Of a stretch of DNA of 9,437 nucleotides, positions 1 through 6,146 are shown piece after piece. The notes beneath the pieces were generated by a model, which was given only the letters and a program-made list of their open reading frames with translations, was not told the DNA's origin and searched no databases. The translations under genes were made by a program, and so were the position numbers. Origin of the DNA: Methanosarcinales archaeon (GTDB lineage: Archaea > Halobacteriota > Methanosarcinia > Methanosarcinales > Methanogasteraceae). The stretch is taken from the NCBI GenBank assembly GCA_030605805.1, contig JAUWHQ010000199.1:1-9437 (forward strand), written 5' to 3'. The number at the start of each line of letters is the position of its first letter. The first letter of the stretch is position 1.

Positions 1-2
1 AT

Positions 3-413
3 GGCCAACGCTTTGGCATTGAGGCAATGCATAAAGACTGGAAAAGCAATGCATTCGAGCTCGAAAAAACCAGAGTAACCGATCCAAAGAGGATAGAGAC
101 GATTCTAATTCCGATTGCCTTCGCTTACATCCTGTGCGTGCTTGAAGGCGATAAACGAGAGGAAACAGGCGATGTCCGTAGTCCGCCAAAGGGCAAAACG
201 CGTACGACAGGACTCTTCCTGAATGGTCTCATGAGTATCTCCAACCATATCAGGCGTGCTACCATCGAAACGTTTGTGGTCTTCATTCGGAATCTGCTCC
301 AACCGTTTCTATGCGTGGAAGATTCCGGCGTTCATATAATCTCTGGCACTGCGGGTAATTTGAGAAAAGGAGGAAGTTTCACAGGTTGGATGAGCGTGAT
401 CTCTCTTATTTGA
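3..413 (+). CDS. IS4-family transposase, C-terminal fragment cut by window start
   Basis: This is the 3' end of a DDE transposase gene whose beginning lies outside the window. The frame opens at base 3 and reads GQRFGIEAMHKDWKSNAFEL. It contains the IS4-family signature R-x3-E-x6-K: R at 9-11, E at 21-23, K at 42-44. Bases 1-2 (AT) would complete a Tyr codon, giving the full Y-x2-R-x3-E-x6-K. The Glu is the third catalytic carboxylate. A hydrophobic segment typical of these C-termini follows (ILIPIAFAYILCVLEG), then a basic KGKTRTTGLFLNGL stretch. The last 35 residues look less family-like. A neighbouring frame from about 310 reads YAWKIPAFI and then stops, so a late frameshift is possible. 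I found no terminal inverted repeat, because only one end of the element is present. The family call is firm; whether the element is active cannot be judged. Confidence 0.8.
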   Translation, partial: GQRFGIEAMHKDWKSNAFELEKTRVTDPKRIETILIPIAFAYILCVLEGDKREETGDVRSPPKGKTRTTGLFLNGLMSISNHIRRATIETFVVFIRNLLQPFLCVEDSGVHIISGTAGNLRKGGSFTGWMSVISLI

Positions 414-594
414 TACGATATTACGGATATTTTGAGGTGGAATACTCTGATATTTGTTTGGAACTTCGCGAAATATCTATTTGGTGTGGTGGTGTGGCGA
501 CTGTAATCGTTGGGGTTGATTTTTATATTGGATGCTGAATTATTTTTTGTGGGGTGTGCTGTGTGAATGTGTTAGCTACTGAAATGCCCTTTCT

Positions 595-887
595 ATGATT
601 TTATTCACGCTCGTCAACAGAACTATCGATCTCGGCGATGGGATCGTAACTTCGAGAAATCATGGAGTTCCTGGGACATATCGGGAGATCTTCAGTCCTC
701 TGGAGCGGGGTAAGGTGATTGATAAGGAACTCGCGGTGATCTTTCCAATCTGGTATACCAGAGAAACATTCTTGCCCATGAATACTACAACCTGACAGAG
801 GAGGATGTCTTCAGAATATATCGCAGGATCGGTGTGATCAGGAAGTTTGTGGAACAGGCGAAAGAAAATATAAGAGATATTAAATAA
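595..887 (+). pseudogene. HepT-like (DUF86) toxin remnant, truncated and frameshifted
   Basis: Two frames together reconstruct the C-terminal two thirds of a HepT/DUF86 protein, the HEPN-type toxin of HepT-MntA systems. The first frame, from 595, reads VNRTIDLGDGIV, then GVPGTYREIF and GKVIDKELA. Near 736-741 the similarity moves to another frame (one base lost relative to an intact gene) and continues LSNLVYQRNILAHEYYNLTE to a TAA at 885-887. The second part holds the family motif R-x4-H-x-Y as RNILAHEY at 762-785. Intact members have about 140 residues; here the first 40 or so are missing and the upstream bases show no recognisable continuation. No MntA nucleotidyltransferase antitoxin is visible on either side. 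The family call rests on motif and phrasing, and inactivation is directly visible. Confidence 0.75.
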
Positions 888-1008
888 AAAATGTGTGTGT
901 GGGTTCGGCACAAGATTCCTGCAGTACAATCTCACACCCCAACCATCAGCCACCCATCCCGATATACGCTCTTGATACTAAACACGCTGAAAAAGCATAA
1001 AGCCAAAC

Positions 1009-1016
1009 CTTTATGC
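1009..1016 (+). promoter_or_regulatory. Probable TATA box of herA
   Basis: CTTTATGC lies 25-32 nt before the herA start codon. Archaeal transcription usually begins about 25-27 nt after the box centre, which places the start at about 1037-1040. The herA mRNA would then be leaderless or nearly so. This agrees with the lack of a clear Shine-Dalgarno sequence before 1041. Confidence 0.4.
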
Positions 1017-1040
1017 CGTAAAATATGAGATGTATCACCG

Positions 1041-2669
1041 ATGCCTATAGATTCGATCGGTACCATATTTGGAGAAACGGGTTTTGCGGATTTTAGATTC
1101 GTGGTTTCGGATCCTACGACAAAACAGGGCGAGTATCTCAAGATCTGGCACGAAACAGACGACTGGACGCTCGCACAGGTGGTTGCGATCACCAGATCGA
1201 ACGAGGACGTCACCATCGATAGTGCGCTGGACAAAAGGGACGAGGCAGGAGCCGATCGCGTGATCGCGAAGGCGATGGTCATCGGATCGCGGCAGAACCG
1301 GGTCCTGCGGATACCAAAGACGCCGTTTAGTCCGGGAGATAAGGTGTTTCGCGCTGACCCCGAACTGATCGCATCAACGCTCGGGCTCAGGCGCGGCAAC
1401 GTGTACCTCGGGTTTCTGGAGGGACAGCAGATACCTGTGCAGCTCGATGCCGACACCCTTGTGCAGAAGCACGTGAGCATCCTTGCACGCACAGGCAGCG
1501 GCAAGTCGTATACCGCGGGCGTGATCATGGAGGAACTCCTTGATCAGGGAATTCCGCTCCTGATCATCGATCCGCACGGCGAATACACATCGCTCAGGGA
1601 ACCCGCTACGGACGGCGATTTTGAGCGATTTAACGTATCGCCATTTGGATATGCAGACCGGCTGACTGTGTACACGCCGGTTGACCGGGTGCTTAATCCC
1701 GGTGCGGATAATGTATTCAGGCTCAACGGACGCAATCTCAAAGCAGGTGATCTCTCAAAGATTCTCGGCATCCAGTCCGGCACCCAGATGGGCGTGGTCT
1801 ATGAAGCGATACAGAAGATACGGGCTGAGGCGAGCACCTACACGATCGATGATATCGTCTTTGAGGTCGGCAACAGCAGCAGCAACGCAAAATGGAGCGT
1901 TTTGAGCGCTCTTGAATCAGTCAGGGATGCGGAAATATTCTCTGAAAATCCGACCAAGGTTCAGGATCTTGTTCAGCCTGGAAGAGGCTCGATCATCGAT
2001 ATGAAAGGGGTCGTTCCTGACATGCAGGCGATGATCGTCGCAAGATTATGCGAGGAACTCTTTGAGGCAAGAAAGATGGGCGTGGTGCCGCCGATGATGC
2101 TCGTGCTTGAGGAGGCGCATAACTACTGCCCTGAGAAGGGATTTGCCAAGACCGTGAGCACCGACATACTGCGGACGATCGCTTCCGAGGGCAGGAAATT
2201 CGGGCTCGGCATGATGGTGATCTCGCAGCGCCCGGCACGCATCGACAAGAACGTTCTGTCGCAGTGCAACACCCAGATCATCCTGAAGGTCACCAATCCA
2301 AACGACCTGCAGGCGATCCGGAAGGGGCTTGAAGGGATCAGCGTTGAGGCAGAGGCTGAGATCAAGCGGCTGCCCCCCGGTGTCGCCATGGTCGTGAGCG
2401 GCGACATCGAGCGCCCGATCATCGTGGAGATACGGGTGCGCAAGAGCAGGCACGGCGGGGAATCGGTCTCTGTGACCGGGCGCGGGGTGCCTGAGGTACG
2501 CGAGCCGCTGTTTGCGCCAGATAGGAGAGAAGAGTCGGAAATGGCGGAGATGATGGAAGAGCCTGAAGCCCCACCGGTTTTTGAGGTGAAGCGAAGAGAG
2601 CAGACGGCGCCTGAAAAGAAGAAGAGCGGCAGTTTATTTGCAAAGGTTTTCGGAAGCGGGAAGGCATGA
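1041..2669 (+). CDS. herA: HerA-type hexameric ATPase/DNA translocase
   Basis: A 542-residue HerA-FtsK superfamily ATPase. In archaea HerA forms a hexameric ring that translocates double-stranded DNA and works with the NurA nuclease, Mre11 and Rad50 in end resection. Residues 1-140 match the N-terminal HAS-barrel region. Walker A is ARTGSGKS (149-156). The family motif IIDPHGEY spans 175-182. Walker B is MLVLEEAH (353-360), with E357 the likely catalytic acid. The sensor/arginine-finger region SEGRKFG...SQRP lies at 382-398. The core ends near 480. A tail rich in Glu, Pro and Lys follows and ends in SGSLFAKVFGSGKA; it is probably disordered. The ATG at 1041 fits the usual N-terminus and the TATA box position. 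No nurA, mre11 or rad50 lies next to it; the following genes run the opposite way. The family assignment is very secure, though HerA-like paralogues outside repair exist. Confidence 0.93.
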   Translation: MPIDSIGTIFGETGFADFRFVVSDPTTKQGEYLKIWHETDDWTLAQVVAITRSNEDVTIDSALDKRDEAGADRVIAKAMVIGSRQNRVLRIPKTPFSPGDKVFRADPELIASTLGLRRGNVYLGFLEGQQIPVQLDADTLVQKHVSILARTGSGKSYTAGVIMEELLDQGIPLLIIDPHGEYTSLREPATDGDFERFNVSPFGYADRLTVYTPVDRVLNPGADNVFRLNGRNLKAGDLSKILGIQSGTQMGVVYEAIQKIRAEASTYTIDDIVFEVGNSSSNAKWSVLSALESVRDAEIFSENPTKVQDLVQPGRGSIIDMKGVVPDMQAMIVARLCEELFEARKMGVVPPMMLVLEEAHNYCPEKGFAKTVSTDILRTIASEGRKFGLGMMVISQRPARIDKNVLSQCNTQIILKVTNPNDLQAIRKGLEGISVEAEAEIKRLPPGVAMVVSGDIERPIIVEIRVRKSRHGGESVSVTGRGVPEVREPLFAPDRREESEMAEMMEEPEAPPVFEVKRREQTAPEKKKSGSLFAKVFGSGKA

Positions 2670-2683
2670 TCGAACGCGTGTGG

Positions 2684-2705
2684 CGCAGACGCGCGTGCAT
2701 CTGCG
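2684..2705 (+). terminator. Hairpin just after herA, possible mRNA 3' end
   Basis: Perfect 6-bp arms CGCAGA (2684-2689) and TCTGCG (2700-2705) lie 15 nt after the herA stop codon. An inner GC/GC pairing can extend the stem across a C-A mismatch. AT-rich DNA follows but there is no strong T run. Archaeal termination depends mainly on T tracts, so the hairpin may instead protect the mRNA end. From here to the tRNA at 2888 I see no gene. Confidence 0.3.
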
Positions 2706-2855
2706 GTTAATAGAACCAAGATAAGATATAATAACCAGTAAGTAGTAAAAAGTCATTATAATTAAGGTATTTCTCATTTACTTTATTTACCGATGAGATA
2801 TATGTAACGCAAATTATCAAAGAGTCTGTTTTCGGCATCGTTTGTCAGTGCCCGT

Positions 2856-2860
2856 AAAAA
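2856..2860 (-). terminator. T-run terminator candidate after tRNA-Thr
   Basis: On the minus strand a run of five T falls 28 nt beyond the tRNA-Thr 3' end. Short T tracts are enough for archaeal termination, so this is the most likely end of the DUF35-tRNA transcript. Confidence 0.35.
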
Positions 2861-2887
2861 CAGCATCAAGCAGCACATTTTTCGAGA

Positions 2888-2960
2888 AGCCTCGGGCGAG
2901 ATTTGAACTCGCGACCTAGTGATTACAAGTCACTCGCTCTGCCAGCTGAGCCACCGAGGC
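2888..2960 (-). tRNA. tRNA-Thr (anticodon UGU)
   Basis: The 73-nt cloverleaf can be read directly. The acceptor stem is GCCTCGG with CCGAGGC. The anticodon stem AGTGA/TCACT encloses the loop CTTGTAA, giving anticodon TGT, which reads the Thr codon ACA. The T stem GCGAG/CTCGC encloses TTCAAAT. The D arm is GCTCAGCTGGCAGAGC. The discriminator base is U, as is common for archaeal tRNA-Thr. CCA is not encoded and no intron is present. The 5' end lies one base after the stop codon of the DUF35 gene, so the two are probably one transcript from which RNase P frees the tRNA. Confidence 0.96.
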
Positions 2961-2961
2961 G

Positions 2962-3351
2962 TTATGCGGGTATGAACTTGGTGCCATAGTATATAATGCC
3001 GGCGTCGCCGTCCTCACCAAGCTTTCTGAATGTGGGCTTCACCTGCATCCCAATCGTGATCTCAGCCGGGTCGCATACCACCTGACCCGTCATGCGCGGA
3101 CCTTCTTCCAGTTGTATGATCGCCAGCGGATAGGGCGTCTGCATATCAAAGCCTTCTGATGCCGTGCGTATGATGGTGTAGGTGACCACCTCGCCGTACC
3201 CCTTGAACTGATAGTCCTCGATGCTGCCATCCCTGCGGCAGTTCGGACACGTCGTTCGCGGTGGGAAGTAGCACTCACCACAGGTATTGCATCGCGTTCC
3301 GACCAGATTGTACCGGCTGCTGATATGTCTCCAGAATCTTGGTACACTCAC
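2962..3351 (-). CDS. DUF35 zinc-ribbon/OB-fold acyl-CoA-associated protein
   Basis: A 129-residue protein with the two-part DUF35 architecture. A rubredoxin-like zinc ribbon has Cys21, 24, 35 and 38 (RCNTCGECYFPP, TTCPNC). An OB fold follows at about residues 45-120 (GYGEVVTYTIIR, YPLAIIQLEEGPRMTGQVV). DUF35 proteins bind CoA esters; in archaea a relative bridges acetoacetyl-CoA thiolase and HMG-CoA synthase in the mevalonate pathway. No thiolase or synthase gene is adjacent here, so its partner is unknown. The start is GTG: a strong Shine-Dalgarno, GGTGATC at 3354-3360, lies just before it, and a TATA box (CTTTAAG) stands at the right distance. The length is normal for the family. tRNA-Thr follows after one base, implying a shared transcript. 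Confidence 0.88.
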   Translation of the reverse strand: MSVPRFWRHISSRYNLVGTRCNTCGECYFPPRTTCPNCRRDGSIEDYQFKGYGEVVTYTIIRTASEGFDMQTPYPLAIIQLEEGPRMTGQVVCDPAEITIGMQVKPTFRKLGEDGDAGIIYYGTKFIPA

Positions 3352-3353
3352 AA

Positions 3354-3393
3354 GATCACCACTGTAGTATTTCGATTGATCGATACTTAAAGA
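3354..3393 (-). promoter_or_regulatory. Promoter and ribosome-binding site of the DUF35 gene
   Basis: On the minus strand a TATA box, CTTTAAG (3386-3392), is followed about 26 nt later by the expected start near 3363. The Shine-Dalgarno GGTGATC (3354-3360) has five bases between GGTG and the GTG at 3351. It matches the 3' end of archaeal 16S rRNA and settles the start codon. The leader should be only about 10 nt. Confidence 0.65.
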
Positions 3394-3515
3394 TGCTGAC
3401 GATGATCCGAATCATGAGCGTGAGTTGGGCTTCATGGTGGGCACTCAGGGGACGTCACGTATGAAAATCGAACATACCCGGGGTATCGTATGGCGTTTTT
3501 AAATACATCCGGCAT

Positions 3516-3596
3516 CACAGATAAACCTTAATCTGTGCAATCAATGTCTAAAAGCGATAGCAGAGACTGATTTACACTGATTACACAGATTTAAGG
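3516..3596. repeat. Nested inverted repeats of CACAGAT / ATCTGTG
   Basis: Two alternative palindromes share one arm. A short hairpin has perfect 7-bp arms, CACAGAT (3516-3522) and ATCTGTG (3531-3537). A long one pairs 3526-3547 with 3574-3596 over about 20 base pairs, with a single-base bulge and two mismatches. On the plus strand both mismatches would be C-A. On the minus strand both become G-U wobbles, so the fold is better in a minus-strand RNA, which would be the 3' untranslated region of the winged-helix gene. It could equally be a small intergenic repeat element. Confidence 0.6.
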
Positions 3597-3625
3597 CAAT
3601 ATATGCGTAAATTTGTGAAATCCGT

Positions 3626-3659
3626 ATCTGCGATAATTATCATAAATCGCAGATTTTTT
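3626..3659 (+). terminator. Hairpin followed by T6, terminator-like
   Basis: Perfect 9-bp arms ATCTGCGAT (3626-3634) and ATCGCAGAT (3646-3654) are followed by a run of six T (3654-3659). On the plus strand this looks like an intrinsic terminator, yet no plus-strand gene ends here. It may end a non-coding RNA from 3527, or be part of the palindrome cluster with no such role. Confidence 0.35.
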
Positions 3660-3710
3660 AGATGGTGCCCCGGTTACCACTCAATTTGAAGCGGATACCT
3701 AAAATCCCGA

Positions 3711-3944
3711 TCAAATCGCGAGGACGTCGCTTGCTTTTTGCAGATACGTCCTCCCTGAATCGGTTATCTGAAAGACGTTCGAACTCTTCTCGATCAACCG
3801 CTTTTCCTGCAGCATATTCAGATACCTGTCGGCACGGTTGAAATTCAGATTGGCAGCGTAAACGATCCCGGTCTTGTTGGCACCGCGGTTCCCGGCAGCT
3901 TTGAGGATGTCCACGACGATAGCGATTTCAGATCTTCTTGTCAT
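3711..3944 (-). CDS. Small archaeal winged helix-turn-helix regulator
   Basis: A 77-residue protein that is almost only a winged-helix DNA-binding domain of the archaeal type often annotated as COG3432 or HTH_45. Visible pieces are an N-terminal helix RRSEIAIVVDILKAAG, a helix-turn-helix region NKTGIVYAANLNFNRADRYL, LQEKRLIEK, and a wing NVFQITDSGRTYLQK. No ligand-binding domain or cysteine cluster is present. The ATG at 3944 is chosen over upstream in-frame codons because the Shine-Dalgarno GGTGAG (3949-3954) lies four bases before it. A longer frame reaching 4103 would put that site and the TATA box inside the coding region, and its extra residues look random. It is divergent from bioY, but its target is not known. 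The BirA-type operator beside bioY needs a different, biotin-binding regulator. Confidence 0.8.
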   Translation of the reverse strand: MTRRSEIAIVVDILKAAGNRGANKTGIVYAANLNFNRADRYLNMLQEKRLIEKSSNVFQITDSGRTYLQKASDVLAI

Positions 3945-3948
3945 GTTG

Positions 3949-3989
3949 CTCACCACTGATAGCATACAGGGATTGCAAGGTATATAAAC
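3949..3989 (-). promoter_or_regulatory. Promoter and ribosome-binding site of the winged-helix gene
   Basis: On the minus strand GTTTATATACC supplies a near-consensus archaeal TATA box (3981-3989). The start should fall near 3958, just before the Shine-Dalgarno GGTGAG (3949-3954). The leader is therefore about 14 nt. Confidence 0.7.
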
Positions 3990-4040
3990 ATATCGGTATG
4001 ATCTAAATTTGCGGAAAAAGATGATAAAATGCCATACACG

Positions 4041-4079
4041 GTGGGGAAGCGGACGGGGGCGGTGGTGGTTGGCAGGGGG
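4041..4079 (+). other. G-rich tract between divergent promoters
   Basis: The stretch has runs GGGG, GGGGG and GGGGG plus several GG pairs, with almost no C, between the winged-helix and bioY promoters. It could form a two- or three-layer G-quadruplex on the plus strand. No known motif is recognised. Confidence 0.3.
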
Positions 4080-4084
4080 ATTAA

Positions 4085-4092
4085 CCTTAAAC
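4085..4092 (+). promoter_or_regulatory. Probable TATA box of bioY operon
   Basis: CCTTAAAC lies about 25 nt before the expected transcription start near 4114-4117. The start site would fall inside the BirA-type operator that follows, which is a sensible repression geometry. The leader would be about 27 nt. Confidence 0.45.
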
Positions 4093-4093
4093 A

Positions 4094-4131
4094 CGATTGT
4101 CAACCATTAACCAGAAACACGTTAACAATCG
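4094..4131 (+). promoter_or_regulatory. BirA (biotin repressor) operator
   Basis: An 11-bp inverted repeat, CGATTGTCAAC (4094-4104) and GTTAACAATCG (4121-4131), is separated by 16 bp and has one mismatch between arms. The TTGTNAAC-spacer-GTTAACAA form is that of known BirA operators, where a biotinyl-AMP-bound BirA dimer binds the two half-sites. It lies directly upstream of bioY and over the likely transcription start. The match in arm sequence, spacing and target gene together makes chance unlikely. The birA gene itself is not in the window; it should encode the form with an N-terminal DNA-binding domain. Confidence 0.85.
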
Positions 4132-4142
4132 AGATCGATACC

Positions 4143-4694
4143 ATGTCAGCAGAACACTCCGGAGTAAGACCGATGATTTACGCCTCCATGTTTGCAGCCC
4201 TGACCGCGGTTGGCGCACTCATACGAATCCCGATCCCGATAAGCCCGGTGCCGCTCACTCTTCAGGTCTTCTTTGTGCTGCTAACAGGGCTGGTACTGGG
4301 CAGCCGGTGGGGCGCAACCGGCATGGCTGTGTACGTGATGCTCGGGATCATAGGCTTCCCTGTCTTTTCAGGCGGTTCGTCCGGGATAGGGGTTATTCTT
4401 GGACCCACGGGCGGATATCTTGTCGGATTTGTCATGGGCGCATTTGTCACAGGGTCAATCGTTGAAAATCTCGGCAAAAGCGGGATTGTCATGATCACTG
4501 CCATGACCGCTGGTCTTGCAGTGATTTATGCCGCAGGAGTCCTGCAATTATTTATTGTCGCGGATATGCCATCCATCAGGGAGGCTGTTGTGATTGGCGT
4601 CCTGCCGTTCCTGATTGGAGATCTGATCAAACTGGTTGCTGCATTCGCCGTGGCGAAGCGGATGGAGAATATAACGACATATAATGACATATAA
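4143..4694 (+). CDS. bioY: BioY, biotin-binding S component of ECF transporter
   Basis: A 183-residue integral membrane protein that binds biotin and hands it to the ECF energy-coupling module. The family pattern is clear: YASMFAALTAVGALIRIPI near the N-terminus, then SPVPLTLQVFFVLLTGLVLG with the conserved PxTLQ element, and GPTGGYLVGF in the middle. About six hydrophobic segments are visible, ending with PFLIGDLIKLVAAFAVAKRM. The ATG at 4143 is used because an upstream ATG at 4029 would run through the G-rich tract, the TATA box and the operator, and would add a non-hydrophobic leader foreign to the family. The ribosome-binding site is weak (GAGAT at 4131-4135). The gene is the first of an operon with ecfA and ecfT and stands under a BirA-type operator. 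Its final codons lie in a 10-bp tandem repeat. Confidence 0.94.
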   Translation: MSAEHSGVRPMIYASMFAALTAVGALIRIPIPISPVPLTLQVFFVLLTGLVLGSRWGATGMAVYVMLGIIGFPVFSGGSSGIGVILGPTGGYLVGFVMGAFVTGSIVENLGKSGIVMITAMTAGLAVIYAAGVLQLFIVADMPSIREAVVIGVLPFLIGDLIKLVAAFAVAKRMENITTYNDI

Positions 4695-4710
4695 TGACAT
4701 ATAAGGAGAT
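4671..4710 (+). repeat. 10-bp tandem repeat across the bioY stop codon
   Basis: Unit ATAATGACAT occurs as ATAACGACAT (4671), ATAATGACAT (4681) and ATAATGACAT (4691), then a diverged ATAAGGAGAT (4701). The bioY TAA (4692-4694) is in the third copy. The fourth copy supplies the GGAG element before ecfA. Confidence 0.85.
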
Positions 4711-4725
4711 TCAATAGATAGAGGA

Positions 4726-6144
4726 ATGATTGAACTGGAAGACGTGCACTTTTCTCACCAAAAAAAGCCTATTCTGGAGCGAGTAAACCTCCGTATCGGA
4801 AAAGGTGAGTGCATCGGCATCATGGGAGCCAATGGCTCTGGAAAAACAACGTTTGCCAGACTTTTAAACGGTCTGCTGCTGCCGCAGAAAGGGGTTGTCA
4901 GGGTGAACGGAAAGCCCACCAGCGATTCAGAAAGCCTGCTTGCGATCAGAAGATCGGTAGGTATCATATTCCAGAACCCGGACGCCCAGGCGATCGGCGA
5001 AACAGTGGAAGAGGACATCGTCTTTGGTCTTGAGAACATCGGCGTCCCAAAACCCGGGATCGACCGCCGGATCGACAGATATCTGGAGATGCTTGGAATA
5101 ACAGGGTTGAAAGATCGAAACATCGGCATTCTGAGCGGAGGACAGAAACAACTGGTGAATCTTGCTGCGGTCATGGCGATGGAGCCGGAATGCATCGTTT
5201 TAGACGAGCCAATCTCGATGCTGGATTCTTGCAGCAGGAAGCGTGTGATTGAGACCATATCCGGATTGAACAGAGCTGGCACCTCGATCATCCTGATCAC
5301 GCATGACCCGGGCGATCTGGTGGGCTGCTCCGGAGTATTCACCATCGCCGAGGGTAGAATTTCGCAGACAGATCCAGAAACCATTGTTGCCTGCGAAGAT
5401 ACAGGGTTTTCGAAGGCAACTACACAATCAGAGCCACAAAGCGGCGGAATCGAGGTGGACGTGAGCCATGTCTATGAGCCGGGCACAATGTGGGCGGTCA
5501 CTGCTCTTGCTGATGTCAGCCTCACAATCGAGAAGGGTAGCGTCACCGGTATCGTCGGCGGGATCGGTTCAGGGAAGTCCACGCTTGCCAGCCTCGTCGC
5601 AGGTCTTGACACGTCCACCGCAGGCAGCATCAGCATAGACGGCAAGCCCCCAGAACCGGGAAAAAACGTGGCAATTCTCGTTCAGCAGCCCGAAGACTTC
5701 TTCTTTGAAAGAACCGTCCAAAAGGAGATGCTTTTCGGGCTCAAGATGATGGGCGTGTCAGATGGCGAGATGCAGGCAAGGATGCACTCTGCAATGTCAC
5801 AGGCAGGTCTGGACAGGGCGATTCTTGAGCGGTCACCGTTCCATCTCAGCATAGGAGAGCAGAGACTCGTTGCCCTTGCTTCAATACTTGCAATGGATCC
5901 TGAATACATCGTTCTTGACGAACCCACCGCCAGCCTCGATCCAAAATCGAGAAAAAATGTTCTGGAGATCATCAGAGAGATTGTAGGCAGGACGACCGTT
6001 ATCTACATCTCACACCGCATCAGAGATGTCCTGGATATCTCAGACCGGATCGCAGTGCTAAAACATGGGAATCTGGTATTTGCAGGCACAAAAAGCCAGT
6101 ACCTGAAATGGGCATCAGAGGGAAAGAGAGAGGAGAGGTGCTGA
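4726..6144 (+). CDS. ecfA: EcfA, fused two-domain ECF transporter ATPase
   Basis: A 472-residue protein with two complete ABC ATPase domains in one chain, equivalent to EcfA1 and EcfA2 or to a fused BioM pair. Domain 1 (about 1-225): Walker A GANGSGKT (34-41), Q-loop Q83 in FQNPDAQ, signature LSGGQ (136-140), Walker B IVLDE with E161, switch His193. Domain 2 (about 242-472): Walker A GGIGSGKS (278-285), Q-loop QQPEDFFFERT, a variant signature LSIGE (374-378), Walker B with E399, switch His430. All ATP-binding and catalytic residues are present in both. ATP hydrolysis should drive EcfT and thereby biotin release from BioY. The gene starts 31 nt after bioY. Its ribosome-binding geometry is odd: GGAG is 17 nt from the ATG and GAGG only 1 nt, so translation may depend on coupling. 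EcfT begins two bases after its stop. Confidence 0.93.
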   Translation: MIELEDVHFSHQKKPILERVNLRIGKGECIGIMGANGSGKTTFARLLNGLLLPQKGVVRVNGKPTSDSESLLAIRRSVGIIFQNPDAQAIGETVEEDIVFGLENIGVPKPGIDRRIDRYLEMLGITGLKDRNIGILSGGQKQLVNLAAVMAMEPECIVLDEPISMLDSCSRKRVIETISGLNRAGTSIILITHDPGDLVGCSGVFTIAEGRISQTDPETIVACEDTGFSKATTQSEPQSGGIEVDVSHVYEPGTMWAVTALADVSLTIEKGSVTGIVGGIGSGKSTLASLVAGLDTSTAGSISIDGKPPEPGKNVAILVQQPEDFFFERTVQKEMLFGLKMMGVSDGEMQARMHSAMSQAGLDRAILERSPFHLSIGEQRLVALASILAMDPEYIVLDEPTASLDPKSRKNVLEIIREIVGRTTVIYISHRIRDVLDISDRIAVLKHGNLVFAGTKSQYLKWASEGKREERC

Positions 6145-6146
6145 TC

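Larger units (their letters stand above)
3394..3710. other. Gene-free stretch with a palindrome cluster
   Basis: No credible reading frame lies between the DUF35 promoter and the stop codon of the winged-helix gene. The right half carries a group of palindromes built from ATCTGTG/CACAGAT-like words (3516-3659, listed separately). A TATA-like TTTTTAAATAC stands at 3496-3506 on the plus strand, so transcription of the cluster from that side cannot be excluded. Confidence 0.6.

Noticed and set aside
888..1000. GTGTGTGTG run and nearby C-rich stretch as a repeat or regulatory element
   Set aside because: The dinucleotide run is too short to be remarkable, and no partner or palindrome is seen.
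932..1528. Long minus-strand frame over the 5' part of herA
   Set aside because: It is antisense to the clearly recognisable herA gene and resembles no protein family; typical shadow of a codon-biased gene. Similar minus-strand frames over herA, ecfA and the nucleotidyltransferase gene were dismissed for the same reason.
3411..3659. CRISPR array from the recurring ATCTGTG words
   Set aside because: Words are 7-9 bases, alternate in orientation and have irregular spacing, unlike CRISPR repeats.
3945..4103. N-terminal extension of the winged-helix protein
   Set aside because: The extra residues look random, and the TATA box and Shine-Dalgarno for the 3944 start lie inside this stretch.
4029..4142. 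Longer BioY start at ATG 4029
   Set aside because: It would translate through the G-rich tract, TATA box and BirA operator, and adds 38 residues unlike BioY N-termini.
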